Below, piece by piece: positions 36,440-62,100 of a stretch of 64,000 nt of DNA; the first letter of the stretch is position 1; every line of letters begins with the position of its first letter. A model generated the notes under the pieces. It saw only the letters and a program-made list of their open reading frames with translations, had not been told where the DNA came from and did not search any database. Source of the stretch: Euptelea pleiosperma. Lineage: Eukaryota; Streptophyta; Magnoliopsida; Ranunculales; Eupteleaceae. The translations under genes were made by a program, and so were the position numbers. The stretch is taken from positions 39,833,109-39,897,108 of the forward strand of contig CM068542.1 of the NCBI GenBank assembly GCA_035048495.1, given 5' to 3'.

Positions 36440-36660
36440 CATTGCAAACGAGTGCTCTCATGTTTTAATGGTCTGTTGTAACGGTCCCTTCGATAGCAGT
36501 AAAAAACATTTTTTTTCAAAAATAACAGCCATTATAAAACTAAGTCCATTTTTTCGGATTTGGGCATTTTTTTCTTCTTCAAAATAACTTAATGGGGCAG
36601 GGACGTTACCATTACAACAGCCATTATTTCATTTTACCCGCAGTTTTTTAAACCATGGAA
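36440..36660. mobile_element. Decayed AACGGCCGTT-module MITE
   Basis: Contains TAACAGCCATTATAA, GTTACCATTACAACAGCCAT modules and ends TTTTTTAAACCATGG, like the ends of the elements at 19957 and 21062. The left end is not defined. Confidence 0.4.
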
Positions 36661-36891
36661 CAAATCAGAGCAGAATATTGAGCACAAATATTCACCGACT
36701 TTGGATAATTGTTCAGCTAATGATGTGTTTCAGATTTCAGACATTAAGCTATCAGACCTTAAGCACTTTAAGCTTTTAGATCTGATAACTTAATTTACCA
36801 AACGCCACCTAAGTGTAAATCTTAAAGCACAATTAGTTGGAAAGAGTGAGCAGCCACTTAGGATATTCACAAAGTTTAGACTATCATTGAT

Positions 36892-36897
36892 TTTATT
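36892..36897 (-). terminator. Candidate poly(A) signal of RABH1
   Basis: AATAAA on the minus strand (TTTATT on +), about 390 bases past the RABH1 stop. It would give a 3' UTR of roughly 400 bases. Not demonstrated. Confidence 0.4.
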
Positions 36898-37285
36898 GAA
36901 AAAAGAAACTCTGGATCAAGATTTCTAGGGCCCCTGGCCCTGGTAGTCTCCACACATACAAGAGGCTCTCACATTAAAGAATCTATTACTAGTAGTAAAC
37001 TCCAACAACTCAAAAATGAATAATAACAACTAGAGATCAAAACATAGAAAGGACCAACAAAGAGTAGAAAGGCTTTTAATAATACAAGTGAAAATGAACA
37101 ACCCACCAACCAAACACATCTGCAACTGCCAACAACCAAAGAATCTTAGAGCAGTGCCTGAAGACTGGCGACGACCCGTAGGAAAATCAACCAAAATTAA
37201 CTACCCTCAAAATTATCCTTTTCATTGGTTTTCCAAATTGAGTGAATCAAATTGTGCCAATCTCTTTATCTTCCTATATATGTCT

Positions 37286-52074
<14,789 letters not shown>

Positions 52075-52335
52075 TTATTCTCTTTCTGAGCTAAATTTGA
52101 TGAACAGATAATATGAAACGAAAAGGAATCAAGGCTCAAGAGAAAGGCAGAGAAAAATGTTTTTCCATTTATATGGGAGAGAAGAAGAGAGAGAGAGGGA
52201 GGGAAACCATTAACCGCCAACCGCGACGAAGAAGGCAAGTCAAAAGTCAAAATCTTAAAAACTTGATTTCTTTTGAACTGTTATACCCCTGGTTTTGGAA
52301 TTAATGGCAGATACGTCCATACTCTCCCGCGTCGT

Positions 52336-52345
52336 ACACGTGGGA
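52336..52345. promoter_or_regulatory. G-box in RABH1 upstream region
   Basis: TACACGTGGG has the CACGTG core about 265 bases upstream of the RABH1 ATG. It is outside the nearby MITE. bZIP and bHLH factors bind such sites; its use here is not shown. Confidence 0.35.
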
Positions 52346-52396
52346 CCCACAAGTAGATTCAGACCGGCAAACTGATGTTTCTGAGATTCCGAATCC

Positions 52397-52799
52397 GACT
52401 AAAACTTGTCACAAGATGTTGTGACGGAAGCCGGTCACAGCACTCAATACGAGCCACGTGGCACACGATCAGAGGGCGCTGACCGTATGGATGTTTGTCC
52501 AGTCCCTCGATGGACCTACAAGCCAAAAATCAGCCTGATTAGTGATTTACAACCTTTGGAGTTTTGCACCCAAATAACGGTCAAAATGATCAGATTCCTA
52601 CCGTTAAAATCAACCCATGAAAATAACTTCAACCGAATCGGTTAGAAATTACTAATCAAGCTGATTTTTTGTGCACCGGTCCACCGAGGGATTGGCCAAA
52701 CATCCATACGGTAATTGTCCTCTAATAGTATGGCACATGGCTCGTATTGAATGCTGTGACCGGCTTCCGTCACAACATCTTGTGACACAAGTTTTACTC
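52397..52799. mobile_element. G-box MITE, perfect 9-bp TSD (copy 2), upstream of RABH1
   Basis: 403 bp. Starts GACTAAAACTTGTCACAAGA, ends TTGTGACACAAGTTTTACTC. TCCGAATCC flanks both sides exactly (52388-52396 and 52800-52808). The left arm carries GAGCCACGTGGCAC (CCACGTGGC at 52454-52462), about 380 bases upstream of the RABH1 start. The right arm reads CACATGGC. Confidence 0.92.
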
Positions 52800-52814
52800 T
52801 CCGAATCCCATTCC

Positions 52815-53200
52815 CGCAGGAGTAAACGTTTGACGACACTGCAGTCAACGATGCCGCTGACTGCAGCCAATATGAGCCAGGTGGCACATTCTAAGAGGAC
52901 ATTAACCGTATGGATGTTTGCCCAATCACTAGATGGACCTACAAACCAAAAATAAACCTGATCAGTGATTTCTATGCGTTGGATTGAAGTTATTTTCATG
53001 GGTTGATTTTAACAGTAGGAATTTGAGCATTATTTAGCGTTATTTGGGCACAAAGATCCAAAGGTTTTAAATCACTAACCAGGTTGATTTTTGGTTTACA
53101 GGTCCACATAGTGATTGACCAAACATCCATACGGTCAGTGTCCTCTTAAGAATGTGCCACGTCGCTCATATTGGTTGCAGTCAGCGACGGGGTGTCACAT
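52815..53200. mobile_element. G-box-family MITE next to copy 2
   Basis: Begins GGAGTAAACGTTTGACGAC, only about 15 bases after copy 2. The arms ACTGCAGCCAATATGAGCCA and GCTCATATTGGTTGCAGTCA are inverted. The right terminus lacks GTTTTACTC. Confidence 0.65.
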
Positions 53201-53322
53201 TCCCACACTATCGAACCATTAGATTTATTGCTTTTTTAGATTCTTATCGATCAAAATGGGGGAAAATAAAGATTGGAAGGTTGGGATCATCTGCTTACAA
53301 ACCAACCAAAAAAAAGAAGGAA

Positions 53323-54006
53323 ATTTTTGACATACCCCCCCATCTTATGTTTAAAATTTGACATACCCCCATGATTTGAAAAAGCTGACATACCCCCTGT
53401 GACTCGGTCCACTGTCATTTGACCAGTGTTGACCCGAGTTGACTACCAAATTTTGTATTAATGGACAAAAGTGCCCTTGTCTTCAACCTTAGAACAAGGG
53501 TTTGGGTTTGGGTTTTGGCCCAAACCCCAAATCAAACATGAAAAGATGAGATTAAAAATAAAAATAAAAATCATTGTTGGTAAACCTAAGATTTTTTTTT
53601 TAATGAATTAAACAAAAATTGAAAATAAAAAATCATAAAAATAGATAAAACTCACGAAGAAATGCGATTTCTTTTTAAAATTGAGAGAACCCATCTTTCC
53701 AAAATTCATGTATCAAAAGCTTAAATTCTAAATTACTCTTATTCTTGTTTTCATTTTTATTAATGAGATTTTTAGAAATATAATTGTATGTTTCTTTTTT
53801 ATTTCAAAATCTTGAGTTTTAAATTGTTGCCAGAGTAGTGATTGGCCAGCTATGAGACTCCGGTGGGTTGGTCGGTGATAAGCGGCCAACCCATTGGAGT
53901 CTCTTGGCTAGTCGTTGTCCATAGCCGTAGGGGGGTATGTCAGCTTTTTCAAATTGTGGGGGGTATGTCAAATTTTCAAAATAACATGGGGGGTATGTCA
54001 AAAATT
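53323..54006. mobile_element. TIR element with three GACATACCCCC repeats per end
   Basis: The left end (53323-53405) contains GACATACCCCC three times; the right end (53930-54006) is its inverse with GGGGTATGTC three times, so the terminal inverted repeats are about 80 bp. The interior has a small pair GAGACTCCGGTGGGTTGG / CCAACCCATTGGAGTCTC. No transposase. TSD not clear. Confidence 0.75.
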
Positions 54007-54987
54007 CTCAAAAAAAAAGAAAAGAAACGTTGAGATGTTTTATTTGAATGGGTCGAAGAAAATGAAGCACCTGTATCGAGTAGAGATGTATTTTGAGTTC
54101 GGCTTGCCTCAACCATTTGGTTGAGGAGATGACTCAACTCCCAATCATGCACTAGCACGTGGAGGGCAGGTCAAGGGTAACGGAGAGAACAGGTTTTGGT
54201 TCAGGTTTTTTTTTTTCCTCTTTCCTTTTCTCTCTGGTTATTTCTTTTCTTTGTTTCCTTTCTCCTACTGTCTGATCATGTTTTGAGTCGACGACGGAGA
54301 AGATACAGAGACTCTGTTCTCAAGCCATGGAAACGGCTCTCCCTACATAGATCATCGAGGATTTCTGCAAACCAAGGTTGCGGTGAACATATTTTCTGGT
54401 TTTCGAGATTCCAACCTTCATGCAAGAACATGAAATCCACCATTAAATGATGAAAAAGAAAACATCAGATTGTTTATTCTAAAGATATTACAGAACAACT
54501 GAAATAAGGAAGGAGATGCAGGTGGCAAAGATGGGTTTTCTGTATTTCTTTTTATATGTTAAATTAATTAATATTTTCTCCGGAAAGGGAGATGGAGAGA
54601 TATTTAAGCCATATTTCGGTGATTAAAAGAAAAAGAAGAAGTTCATGAATAAGGAGTTGGATCTCCTCAAATCATGAGGGAAAGTTTTTTTTTTTTTTTT
54701 GGCTTCTGAAATCAAGAGGGAAGGGGTTCTTCCTCTTCTCTCTCTCTGCCTCATTCTTCGGATAATCTCTTGATGAGTTTGCCGCCTTCTTCGATTCGCA
54801 TTCACCTTCTGAACTCTTCACCGTCAGAATATAGCTGGACACCACAGAATAGAGAGGAAACAAAAAAGGAGAAAAAGGAAAGAAGTCTCTTAAAAAAAAT
54901 ACCTCGAACTAAAACGTGTTTTCCCGGTTTCTCTTGACCAACCCTCCACGTGCCAACATATGATTGGGGTTGAAGCATCTCCTCAAC
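54007..54987. other. Spacer, possible unrecognised transcript
   Basis: No protein I can support. Long pyrimidine runs at 54205-54270 and purine/pyrimidine tracts at 54690-54750 look like UTR or low-complexity DNA. Confidence 0.3.
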
Positions 54988-55392
54988 AAGTAAAACTTGT
55001 GTCACAAGATGTTGTGATGGAACACGGTCACAGCACTCAATACGAGCCACGTGGCACACTATCAGAGGTCTTTGACCGTATGGATGTTTGACCAGTCCCT
55101 CAGTGGACCTACAAACCAAAAATCAGCCTGATTAGGGATTTACAACCTTTGGATTTGTGCACTCAAATAACGCTCAATAATGCTCAAATTTCTACCGTTA
55201 AAATCAACCCATGAAAATAACTTCAATAGAATCAGTTAGAAATCACTAATCAAGCTGATTTTTGTGTACCAGTCCACCGAGGGACTGCCCAAACATCCAT
55301 ACAGTCATTGTCCTCTAATAGTATACCACGTGGCTCGTATTGAGTGCTGTGACCGTGTTCCGTCACAACATCTTGTGACACAAGTTTTACTC
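54988..55392. mobile_element. G-box MITE (copy 3)
   Basis: About 405 bp. Starts AAGTAAAACTTGTGTCACAA, ends TTGTGACACAAGTTTTACTC. CCTCAAC lies at both borders, the core of an 8-of-9-bp target duplication. Both arms keep an intact core (GAGCCACGTGGCAC and CCACGTGGCTCG). Confidence 0.85.
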
Positions 55393-55451
55393 CTCAACCA
55401 AATGGGTGAGGAAAGGTTTTTCGATGTTTTTATTAAGAGCTGGGATATTGT

Positions 55452-55777
55452 CACCCACATCATTACATTACTCACCCACTTTATATACTCACCAACCATA
55501 TTTGTTTTTACATATACACCCTCTTATAATTTTTTTTTGGACACCTGCCCTTAAAAGAAGATGAGGAGCCGCTGATGATGTGGGTGGTGGGGTACATGGT
55601 GCCAACCGCCACAACTACCGCCGCCGCCGCCACCCACATCATTACATTACTCACCCACTTTATATACTCACCAACCATATTTGTTTTTACATATACACCC
55701 TCTTATAATTTTTTTTTGGACACCTACCCTTAAAAGAAGAAGAGGAGCCGCTGATGATGTGGGTGGTGGGGTAAATG
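55452..55777. repeat. Tandem duplication of a 147-bp TIR unit
   Basis: 55452-55598 and 55631-55777 are nearly identical, separated by 32 bases with a CCGCCGCCGCCGC run. Each unit starts CACCCACATCATTACATTAC and ends GCTGATGATGTGGGTGGTGG, so its own ends are inverted repeats: a duplicated mini-MITE. Confidence 0.9.
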
Positions 55778-55929
55778 CTCTCTCTCTCTCTCTCTCTTAG
55801 CCTCCACGGTGCTGAACTATATTGTGGGGATCAGCCCAGTTGTTGTAGTCATGCTAACCACAATTGGGATAACCACGGGCTACACAGTCCCCACGGTAGT
55901 TCAGCGCCGTGGAGAGAGAGAGAGAGAGA
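55778..55929. repeat. 152-bp foldback flanked by CT and GA runs
   Basis: The left CT run plus TAGCCTCCACGGTGCTGAAC pairs with GTTCAGCGCCGTGGAGAGAG at the right. Internal blocks GTGGGGA...AGCCC and GGGCT...TCCCCAC also pair. It is likely a MITE whose ends expanded as microsatellites. Confidence 0.75.
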
Positions 55930-56084
55930 TCTGGTGGAAGGAGGAGGAGGAGACGGTGGTGGCGGGTTCCTCTTCTTCTTGGCGATTCCCAGCTCCAAGT
56001 TGGGCGGGTCAAACACGCCCTCAAGGTCAATTGCTTACCATATATCGACCACCTTGGAAATCCCTAGCATACGCGATATATTTC

Positions 56085-56345
56085 CCAAGATTTTAAAATG
56101 GTCCGTTGCAACACTATAATGATCACTAACGTTATTGCTAGTCTGTTAAAGTAGGTCATATCCGAGTCAGTATATTATTTTTATTAAAAAATAACCTCGG
56201 CAACGGTTAAAAAAAAATTTGTTTTTAAATAACAGTCATTATTTTTGTTATAATGGTTGTTGTAACACTAACGTTATGTTTTAAATAACATAGTAACATT
56301 GGGTGTTTTTTGTTACAACTACTCGTCTTTCAAATCATGATATGT
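56085..56345. mobile_element. Decayed AACGGCCGTT-module MITE
   Basis: AGATTTTAAAATGGTCCGTTG at left and TTTCAAATCATGA at right, with modules such as GTTATAATGGTTGTTGTAAC between. It resembles the element at 36440-36660 more than the intact copies. Confidence 0.35.
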
Positions 56346-56524
56346 CTAATACATGAATGCTAGGAAATTGATTGTCCATTAGCACATCTCAAAAAAATTC
56401 GGTACACGGGAGCAATCAGAAACCACTGCACTTAAATACGAAAAATTTTAGGGTGTGTTTGGAACGCGTACAATCGCGGTATGTAGAGGACTTTTGATAC
56501 AGTAAATGCAGCGGACTTTCGTGC

Positions 56525-56640
56525 AGAGACAGAGCCAGGATTTTGTTCAAGTGGGGCACAATCCTTATAATATATGGTGGGTGCCTTAGATTATAAAGGA
56601 TTAAATTCTGAGGGAGGCACGTTAAAGGATTAAAATATGA
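56525..56640. repeat. Dispersed repeat 'AGAGCCAGGATTTTGTTC' (copy 3)
   Basis: About 100 bases match 26946-27045: GAGCCAGGATTTTGTTCAAG, GGCACAATCCTT, TATGGTGGGTGCC. Confidence 0.5.
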
Positions 56641-56689
56641 AGGGCACAAAACTAAAATTTAAGGGTACTTTCTTACTTTTCTTTAGCTC

Positions 56690-57000
56690 ATTTTTTGGGC
56701 CTACTAACCACATGGATGTTTAGCCCACCCAATGATATATCTACCAAAAATCAGCTTGATTGATAATTTCTAGCCGTTGGATCAAGTATCCAAAAATGCA
56801 AAAAAAACATGTTTGAATCCAATGGCTAGAATCAATCCTAAAAAGGTGCTAAAATCTATGGCTGGACAGAAACAATCGGACTGATTTTTCGTATGTATAT
56901 CCACCAAGGGGTTGAGTACTAAACATTCATGCGGTTAGTGAGCCTGCAAAATGAGCTATGTAGGGCCACGGGAGCCCTCTGCATCTAAAAATTTTCCACT
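56690..57000. mobile_element. Foldback MITE, 'TAGCTCATTTTTTGG' group
   Basis: Left TAGCTCATTTTTTGGGCCTA, right GCCTGCAAAATGAGCTATGT, with ATGGATGTTTAGCCCACC and its inverse between. Same group as 13785-14115. Confidence 0.6.
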
Positions 57001-57564
57001 CAAATATGTTTCTAGACCAAAAAAATTAACATGACCGACCTATCTCAACCATCAGATCTATCAAAGTTCGATTGGACCACTTGTTAATGTCTTGGGCTCG
57101 TCCAAGACTTGAAAAGATTGGATGGTTGAGATCATCTAATTCTAACTGATTAATTAAGATGCTAAATGGTGTTAGATCATGTCCCTAAGTTGTTTAGCTC
57201 GAGTCTTAACCAAGCTATCTTGATTATGATCCAGCGATACAACTTAACTACGGCTATTACCATGTACTTAATTGGTAAATGGATCCAGTGGTTACGATCA
57301 TTCGATCTAGTAACTTTTAGATTTGTCATATATTTTCAACCGTCCAAACTGATTAATCGGGGATGGTTATTATCATCTTATCCAATCGTGTTTTGCACAT
57401 ATGAAATCTACAAGGAGGTAGACCATTAAATGGTGGGCCCCACTCTCCTGCACGTACGGTACGTATACCATTTCACTTGGAATGGAAGCATGATCAATTC
57501 TTTTAGCTTTAAATTGCTAAGCTACATCGATGCATTTAGGAATTTTTTTTTGCTCCAGTCGATC

Positions 57565-57905
57565 ACCTATGTAGCGCATGTTTTTGGGCCCACTGCATGG
57601 ATGTTTAACCCGCTCCTTGGTATACACACCAAAAATCACCCTGATGGATTACCTAGCCATTAGATTTAACACTTTTAAAAAAGTGATTTTAGCCGTTGGA
57701 TTCAAGCATGCGGTCGGTGGGCCCATAAAATGCGTTAAATATAGTAGGGCCACTGATCGACTGGAGCAAAACCCCGCTGGAGCTAAAACGATTTCCTTAC
57801 GCGAGAGATTCAGGCTGATATTTGGTGTGTAATTAATGTCAATAAGAGGTGGGCCACACATTCATAGGTTCAGTGCGGGCCCGAAAGAGTGCCACTTAGC
57901 ATATT
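57565..57905. mobile_element. Foldback MITE, 'TAGCTCATTTTTTGG' group, diverged
   Basis: Left GCGCATGTTTTTGGGCCCAC, right GGGCCCATAAAATGCG, with GGATGTTTAACCCGCTCC in the left arm. The right side continues into a G-box-like piece ending GTGCCACTTAGC. Confidence 0.5.
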
Positions 57906-58020
57906 GGGGACCTGATGATCAAACTTTTGTACACCAAGACTAGAGATCGAAAACATTTTTCTGCAAGCAGGTTCGTGCCTGTGAAGATGAAATTGTGTAA
58001 ATTACACACTGGTGCAGTAA

Positions 58021-58710
58021 GATTTTTTTTTTTTTTTTTTTGAAAGCCAGCAAATATCCATTAAAAACAACCAAAAGAAACTACATCAAGGATCCCTGCT
58101 GTTTGAGAATGGGAATCAACCATGAAGGAGGAGGCCCATCCCAAAAGGAGTAAAAAAAAAAGGTTTTTGCCTAAGAGACTATAGTATGAGCTGATATATT
58201 ACAATCTCGATGACAAAAAGAGAAAGAGACTGCAGCAAAACCAGCTGAAACCTGCATAATATTTTCACAGATAAAGGAAGAGAACCACCCAGTCTTATCC
58301 GACTTTTTCTTCAGATTATGGACTGGATCTTTTGCGTCAAACTCCAAAATGACGAATTCCAGATCTATATCCTTGGCCGCCTGAAGCCTAATTATATCCG
58401 AAGAGTTAGGAGATCAAACTCAATCTCAATCTCTTAACCCAGCAGAGACAACATCCTGTGACGACAATCAATGAACATCGTTTTAATCAACGGATCTGGT
58501 CCATCGTTTAGTGATGCATAAATAACGGTTTTGATCCATTGTGCTTTTAGGTGTAGTGTGGACTCTTTTGCGACCTGATCACCGTATGTGTGGAACAACT
58601 TACCATGGTTAATTTCAAAGGAGAGGGAGGCTGCCTTCGCATGAGCCACACAATTATCTACTGGTCCAGCTCTCATTGACGTGGTTAGAACTGGACCTCT
58701 CAAATACATG
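58021..58710 (-). mobile_element. LINE 3' fragment (RNase H region)
   Basis: Poly(T) at 58023-58042 is the inserted tail. The minus strand from 58709 shows an RNase H-like C-terminal segment (GPVDNCVAHAKAASLSFEIN) and, frameshifted, NISAHTIVS-type residues before the tail. Broken; 5'-truncated. Confidence 0.6.
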
Positions 58711-58849
58711 CAGATTGCAGACCAACACTCTTTGTCACGGACATACCCTCCGCTTTGTCACTATATCGAAATCCCTTCATGTGACAGCTGAATTTACTTA
58801 CGAACGAGGAATGAACCAAAGTCATCCACCAACCAAATTAATAGTTTTC

Positions 58850-59154
58850 CCATCACGACCACACACTCATCTCTCACACATTTATTTAAACCAGGCCCCA
58901 CTTTCTTCTTCTCTTCTTCTTCTCCTTATCTAATGAACTGTCTCTCTTGACATGTTAGGGACAGGAGGGGACACCATGAAGAAATCTCTTCAGATAACCA
59001 GAGTCCATCACAACCACACACACATCTCTCACATTTATTTAAACAAGGCCCCACTTTCTTCTTCTTCTTCTTCTTCTCCTTATCTAATGAACTATCTCTC
59101 TGACATGTTAGAGGTAGGAGAAGCACCATGAAGAAGTCTCTTCAGATTACCAGA
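58850..59154 (+). promoter_or_regulatory. Tandemly duplicated promoter, leader and start of the NPH3 gene
   Basis: 58850-59002 and 59005-59154 are near-identical. Each has CCATCACAACCACACA-type sequence, a TTATTTAAA TATA-like box (58880 and 59033), a CTT-rich leader, TCTAATGAACTATCTCTC and ATGAAGAAGTCTCTTCAGAT. The ATGs are at 58976 and 59128. Only the second opens the gene. The first ATG begins a 51-codon ORF whose TGA (59129-59131) overlaps the main ATG. Confidence 0.8.
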
Positions 59155-62100
59155 TCACAAAGCCCGGGCAGTGATTCAGATGGTGATGATCATGTTCACA
59201 ATCAAAGTATAGTGGCTCCAACCAGACTCGTCGCGGTCGCAGACAGCTTTGAAAAGAAAGAGCAATCATGGTAATAACTAATTAGATTGGAGCTCTAGAA
59301 ACTTGTTTTCATAGAACACATAAGACACATTTTGTTTCTCCTTTTCGTGTTAGTTCCTTCTCAGTAAGTTGTGTTCTGTACTGTTTTTCTGTATGTTTTG
59401 TGAGTGTTGGAGGTCGAGGACTGTTACTCTGTTTGGTGGGATCTTGCAGGTTTATCACTTCTCAAATCCCTACGGATCTAACAATTCAAGTACAAGATAT
59501 CACCTTTTATGCTCATAAGGTAAAGACAAGACACGATTTTGTTTCAAGGAATGAGAAAATTTAGCTGTGGACATTTTTCCCCGTGGAGTGCATAAAAGTG
59601 CCATCTGGCACACTCTTTCGGGACCATTAACCCATGAATGATTTGGCCAACCACTTGATGGACTTACACACCAACAATCAGCCTGATTGGTGATCTCCAG
59701 CCGTTGGATTCGAATGTTTTTCATAGTGTGATTTCTAGCTATTGAATTTGCTAGAGATCACCAATAAGGCTGATTGTTGCATGGTAAGTCCATCAAGTAG
59801 TTGGCCAATCATTCATGGGTCATTGGGCCCAAAAGAGTGTGCCAGGTGGTGCATTTTCTGTGCTCCGCAGCTCCACGAGGAAAAAAGCTCCACATACTAA
59901 TTTTTTCCTCAAGGAATCTATATGTGTGTGTAGATAAATTAAAAAAATGGACTAGTAGCTCAGTGATAGAGCGGGCGCGCCCCTGATAATTGTGTCGTTA
60001 ATTTGTGACTGAGCTCGAGGTCATATATGACTCTATGAGTAAGATCTTTGTCATATATAGGTTTTAAACTTACACTGAAAATTATACTATTTGAAGCAAT
60101 AATGACCATGTTGACATATTTAAGTTTAACCATCCAAAATGCTATTGAGAACAGTTCAGACCGGCGGCCAGACGCCCTAATCGGGTTTTCCCATTCATAT
60201 TTCATCATGTTTGATTCAATAATTTGATTCATTTCACTCTTTGAAACAATGTAGTATCCATTGATTTCAAGAAGCGGGTACATGAATCAACTGGATCTTC
60301 AGCCTTCAAATTCAAATTTAGGTTATGATCACAAACTGGACGACTTCCCTGGTGGATCGGAGACATTTGAAATCATTCTAAAGTTTTGCTATGGCCTCCC
60401 TGTGGACTTAAATCCCACCAATTTAGCTCCACTAAGGTGTGCATCAGAATTCCTGGAGATGACCGAGGAATACGAAGAAGGGAACCTTATTTCGAAGACG
60501 GAAGCTTTCCTCACATTTGTAGTCCTCTCCTCATGGAGAGACTCCATCACAGTCCTGAAGTCGTGTGAGTTTCTCTCTCCATGGGCCGAGAACCTCCAAA
60601 TTGTTAGAAGATGTAGTGACTCAATTGCATGGAAGGTCTCTACGGACAACTCGACAACGGGGGATATGGCTAATGACGAAGGGTGGTGGTCCGGCGATGT
60701 GTCGAACCTTCGCATCGATCACTTTGTTCGGATTATAACAGCAATAAGAGTAAAAGGGTTAAAACCAGATACTGTAGGTGCTTGTATCAAGAACTATGCA
60801 GAGAAATGGTTGCCAAGCTTGGATGTAGAGTTTGAAGGCCAAAGAGGATATGGGTGTGGAAAGAATGAGTTGCAATTGAGTATTTTGAGTGGGAAGAGAG
60901 AAGAAGGGGGTGTAGGACATAACAAGGAGCAAAGAATGATGATAGAAAGTCTAGTCAGCATACTCCCTCCCGAAAGAGAGGCCGTCTCATGTAAGTTCTT
61001 GTTGTGGATGTTGAAGATGGCCCTGGTGTATTCCGCCTCACCGGCATTAGTAGTCGAGCTCGAGAAGAGGATCGGGATGGTGCTGGAGGATGCCAATGTG
61101 AATGATCTTTTGATACCCAGTTACAAAAGTGGAGCTGAAGAGAAGCTTGGAAGGTGACTACTACTACCTTTCCTCATAATCTCTACTACTACTACTACTA
61201 CTACAAGCTGCAAATCAACCCCAATCATACAGTTGTAATAGTCTAACCTGGCATAATAGTCCAGACAAGAAGTCTGTGCATCATATTGTTAAGATCAGAC
61301 GATAGGATTGAATTTTCGCCTAACAGATCTAGCTAGGACCCACCCATGGAGTGGTGGGGCTTGTCCACTTGCATGTGCATCAAATTTACACCTTTTTTTT
61401 TTATATGTAAACTGAATTTATTAAAAAAAAAACACTTACGAGGACGAGACGGCCTCCCAAGCCAAACAAAAACAACAAAAGAATAATAAATATAAAAAAA
61501 AACAACGGGACAACTAAAAGACCTTGATAGGAAATGAGTTTATTGATAAACTTGAGTGATTACATTGACCTACTCCAAGATCTTATATATAGAGCGTTAC
61601 AACTTACAAGAGTCCAATAACAAAGGAAATCCTAATCCAATCGATCTAATCAGATCAAATCTAATCTTAATTGATACTTATCAGCTTTGGTAAGGATACG
61701 GTGCATGCACCTTACATACTCTGATAGACCCAAACAACCCATCCCTCCAAAACAGTAAAAAACAACAAATAAAAAAAATGCATCCACTTAGTCAACGCTT
61801 TGATCTCTAAAACCAACGCTTCCCATGACATACTTCTCCCCTCAAACACCCTATCATTACTCTCTCTTCAAATGCTCCAAATCATGCAAGCGGAGTTAAG
61901 GCCCAAAGTCTTTTACTAAGACCATTGTAACCCTTGTATTCCCACGAGAAAAGTAGCTCCCTGATGGATCTCGGCAACACCCAAACCCAAACAACTCCAA
62001 TACTCCTCCACAAACTGACCACACCTCCCAAGCCCACCTACAATGAAAAAAGATAATTTACAACTATGCTATCTAAAGCTCCTAAATTGTGATCTGTCAG

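Noticed and set aside
54185..54480. Possible short gene with ATG at 54329
   Set aside because: Frames are very short and sequence is pyrimidine-rich. No domain or conserved motif.
59953..60022. tRNA gene
   Set aside because: A- and B-box-like motifs are present, but the acceptor, anticodon and T stems do not pair. Better explained as a SINE remnant.
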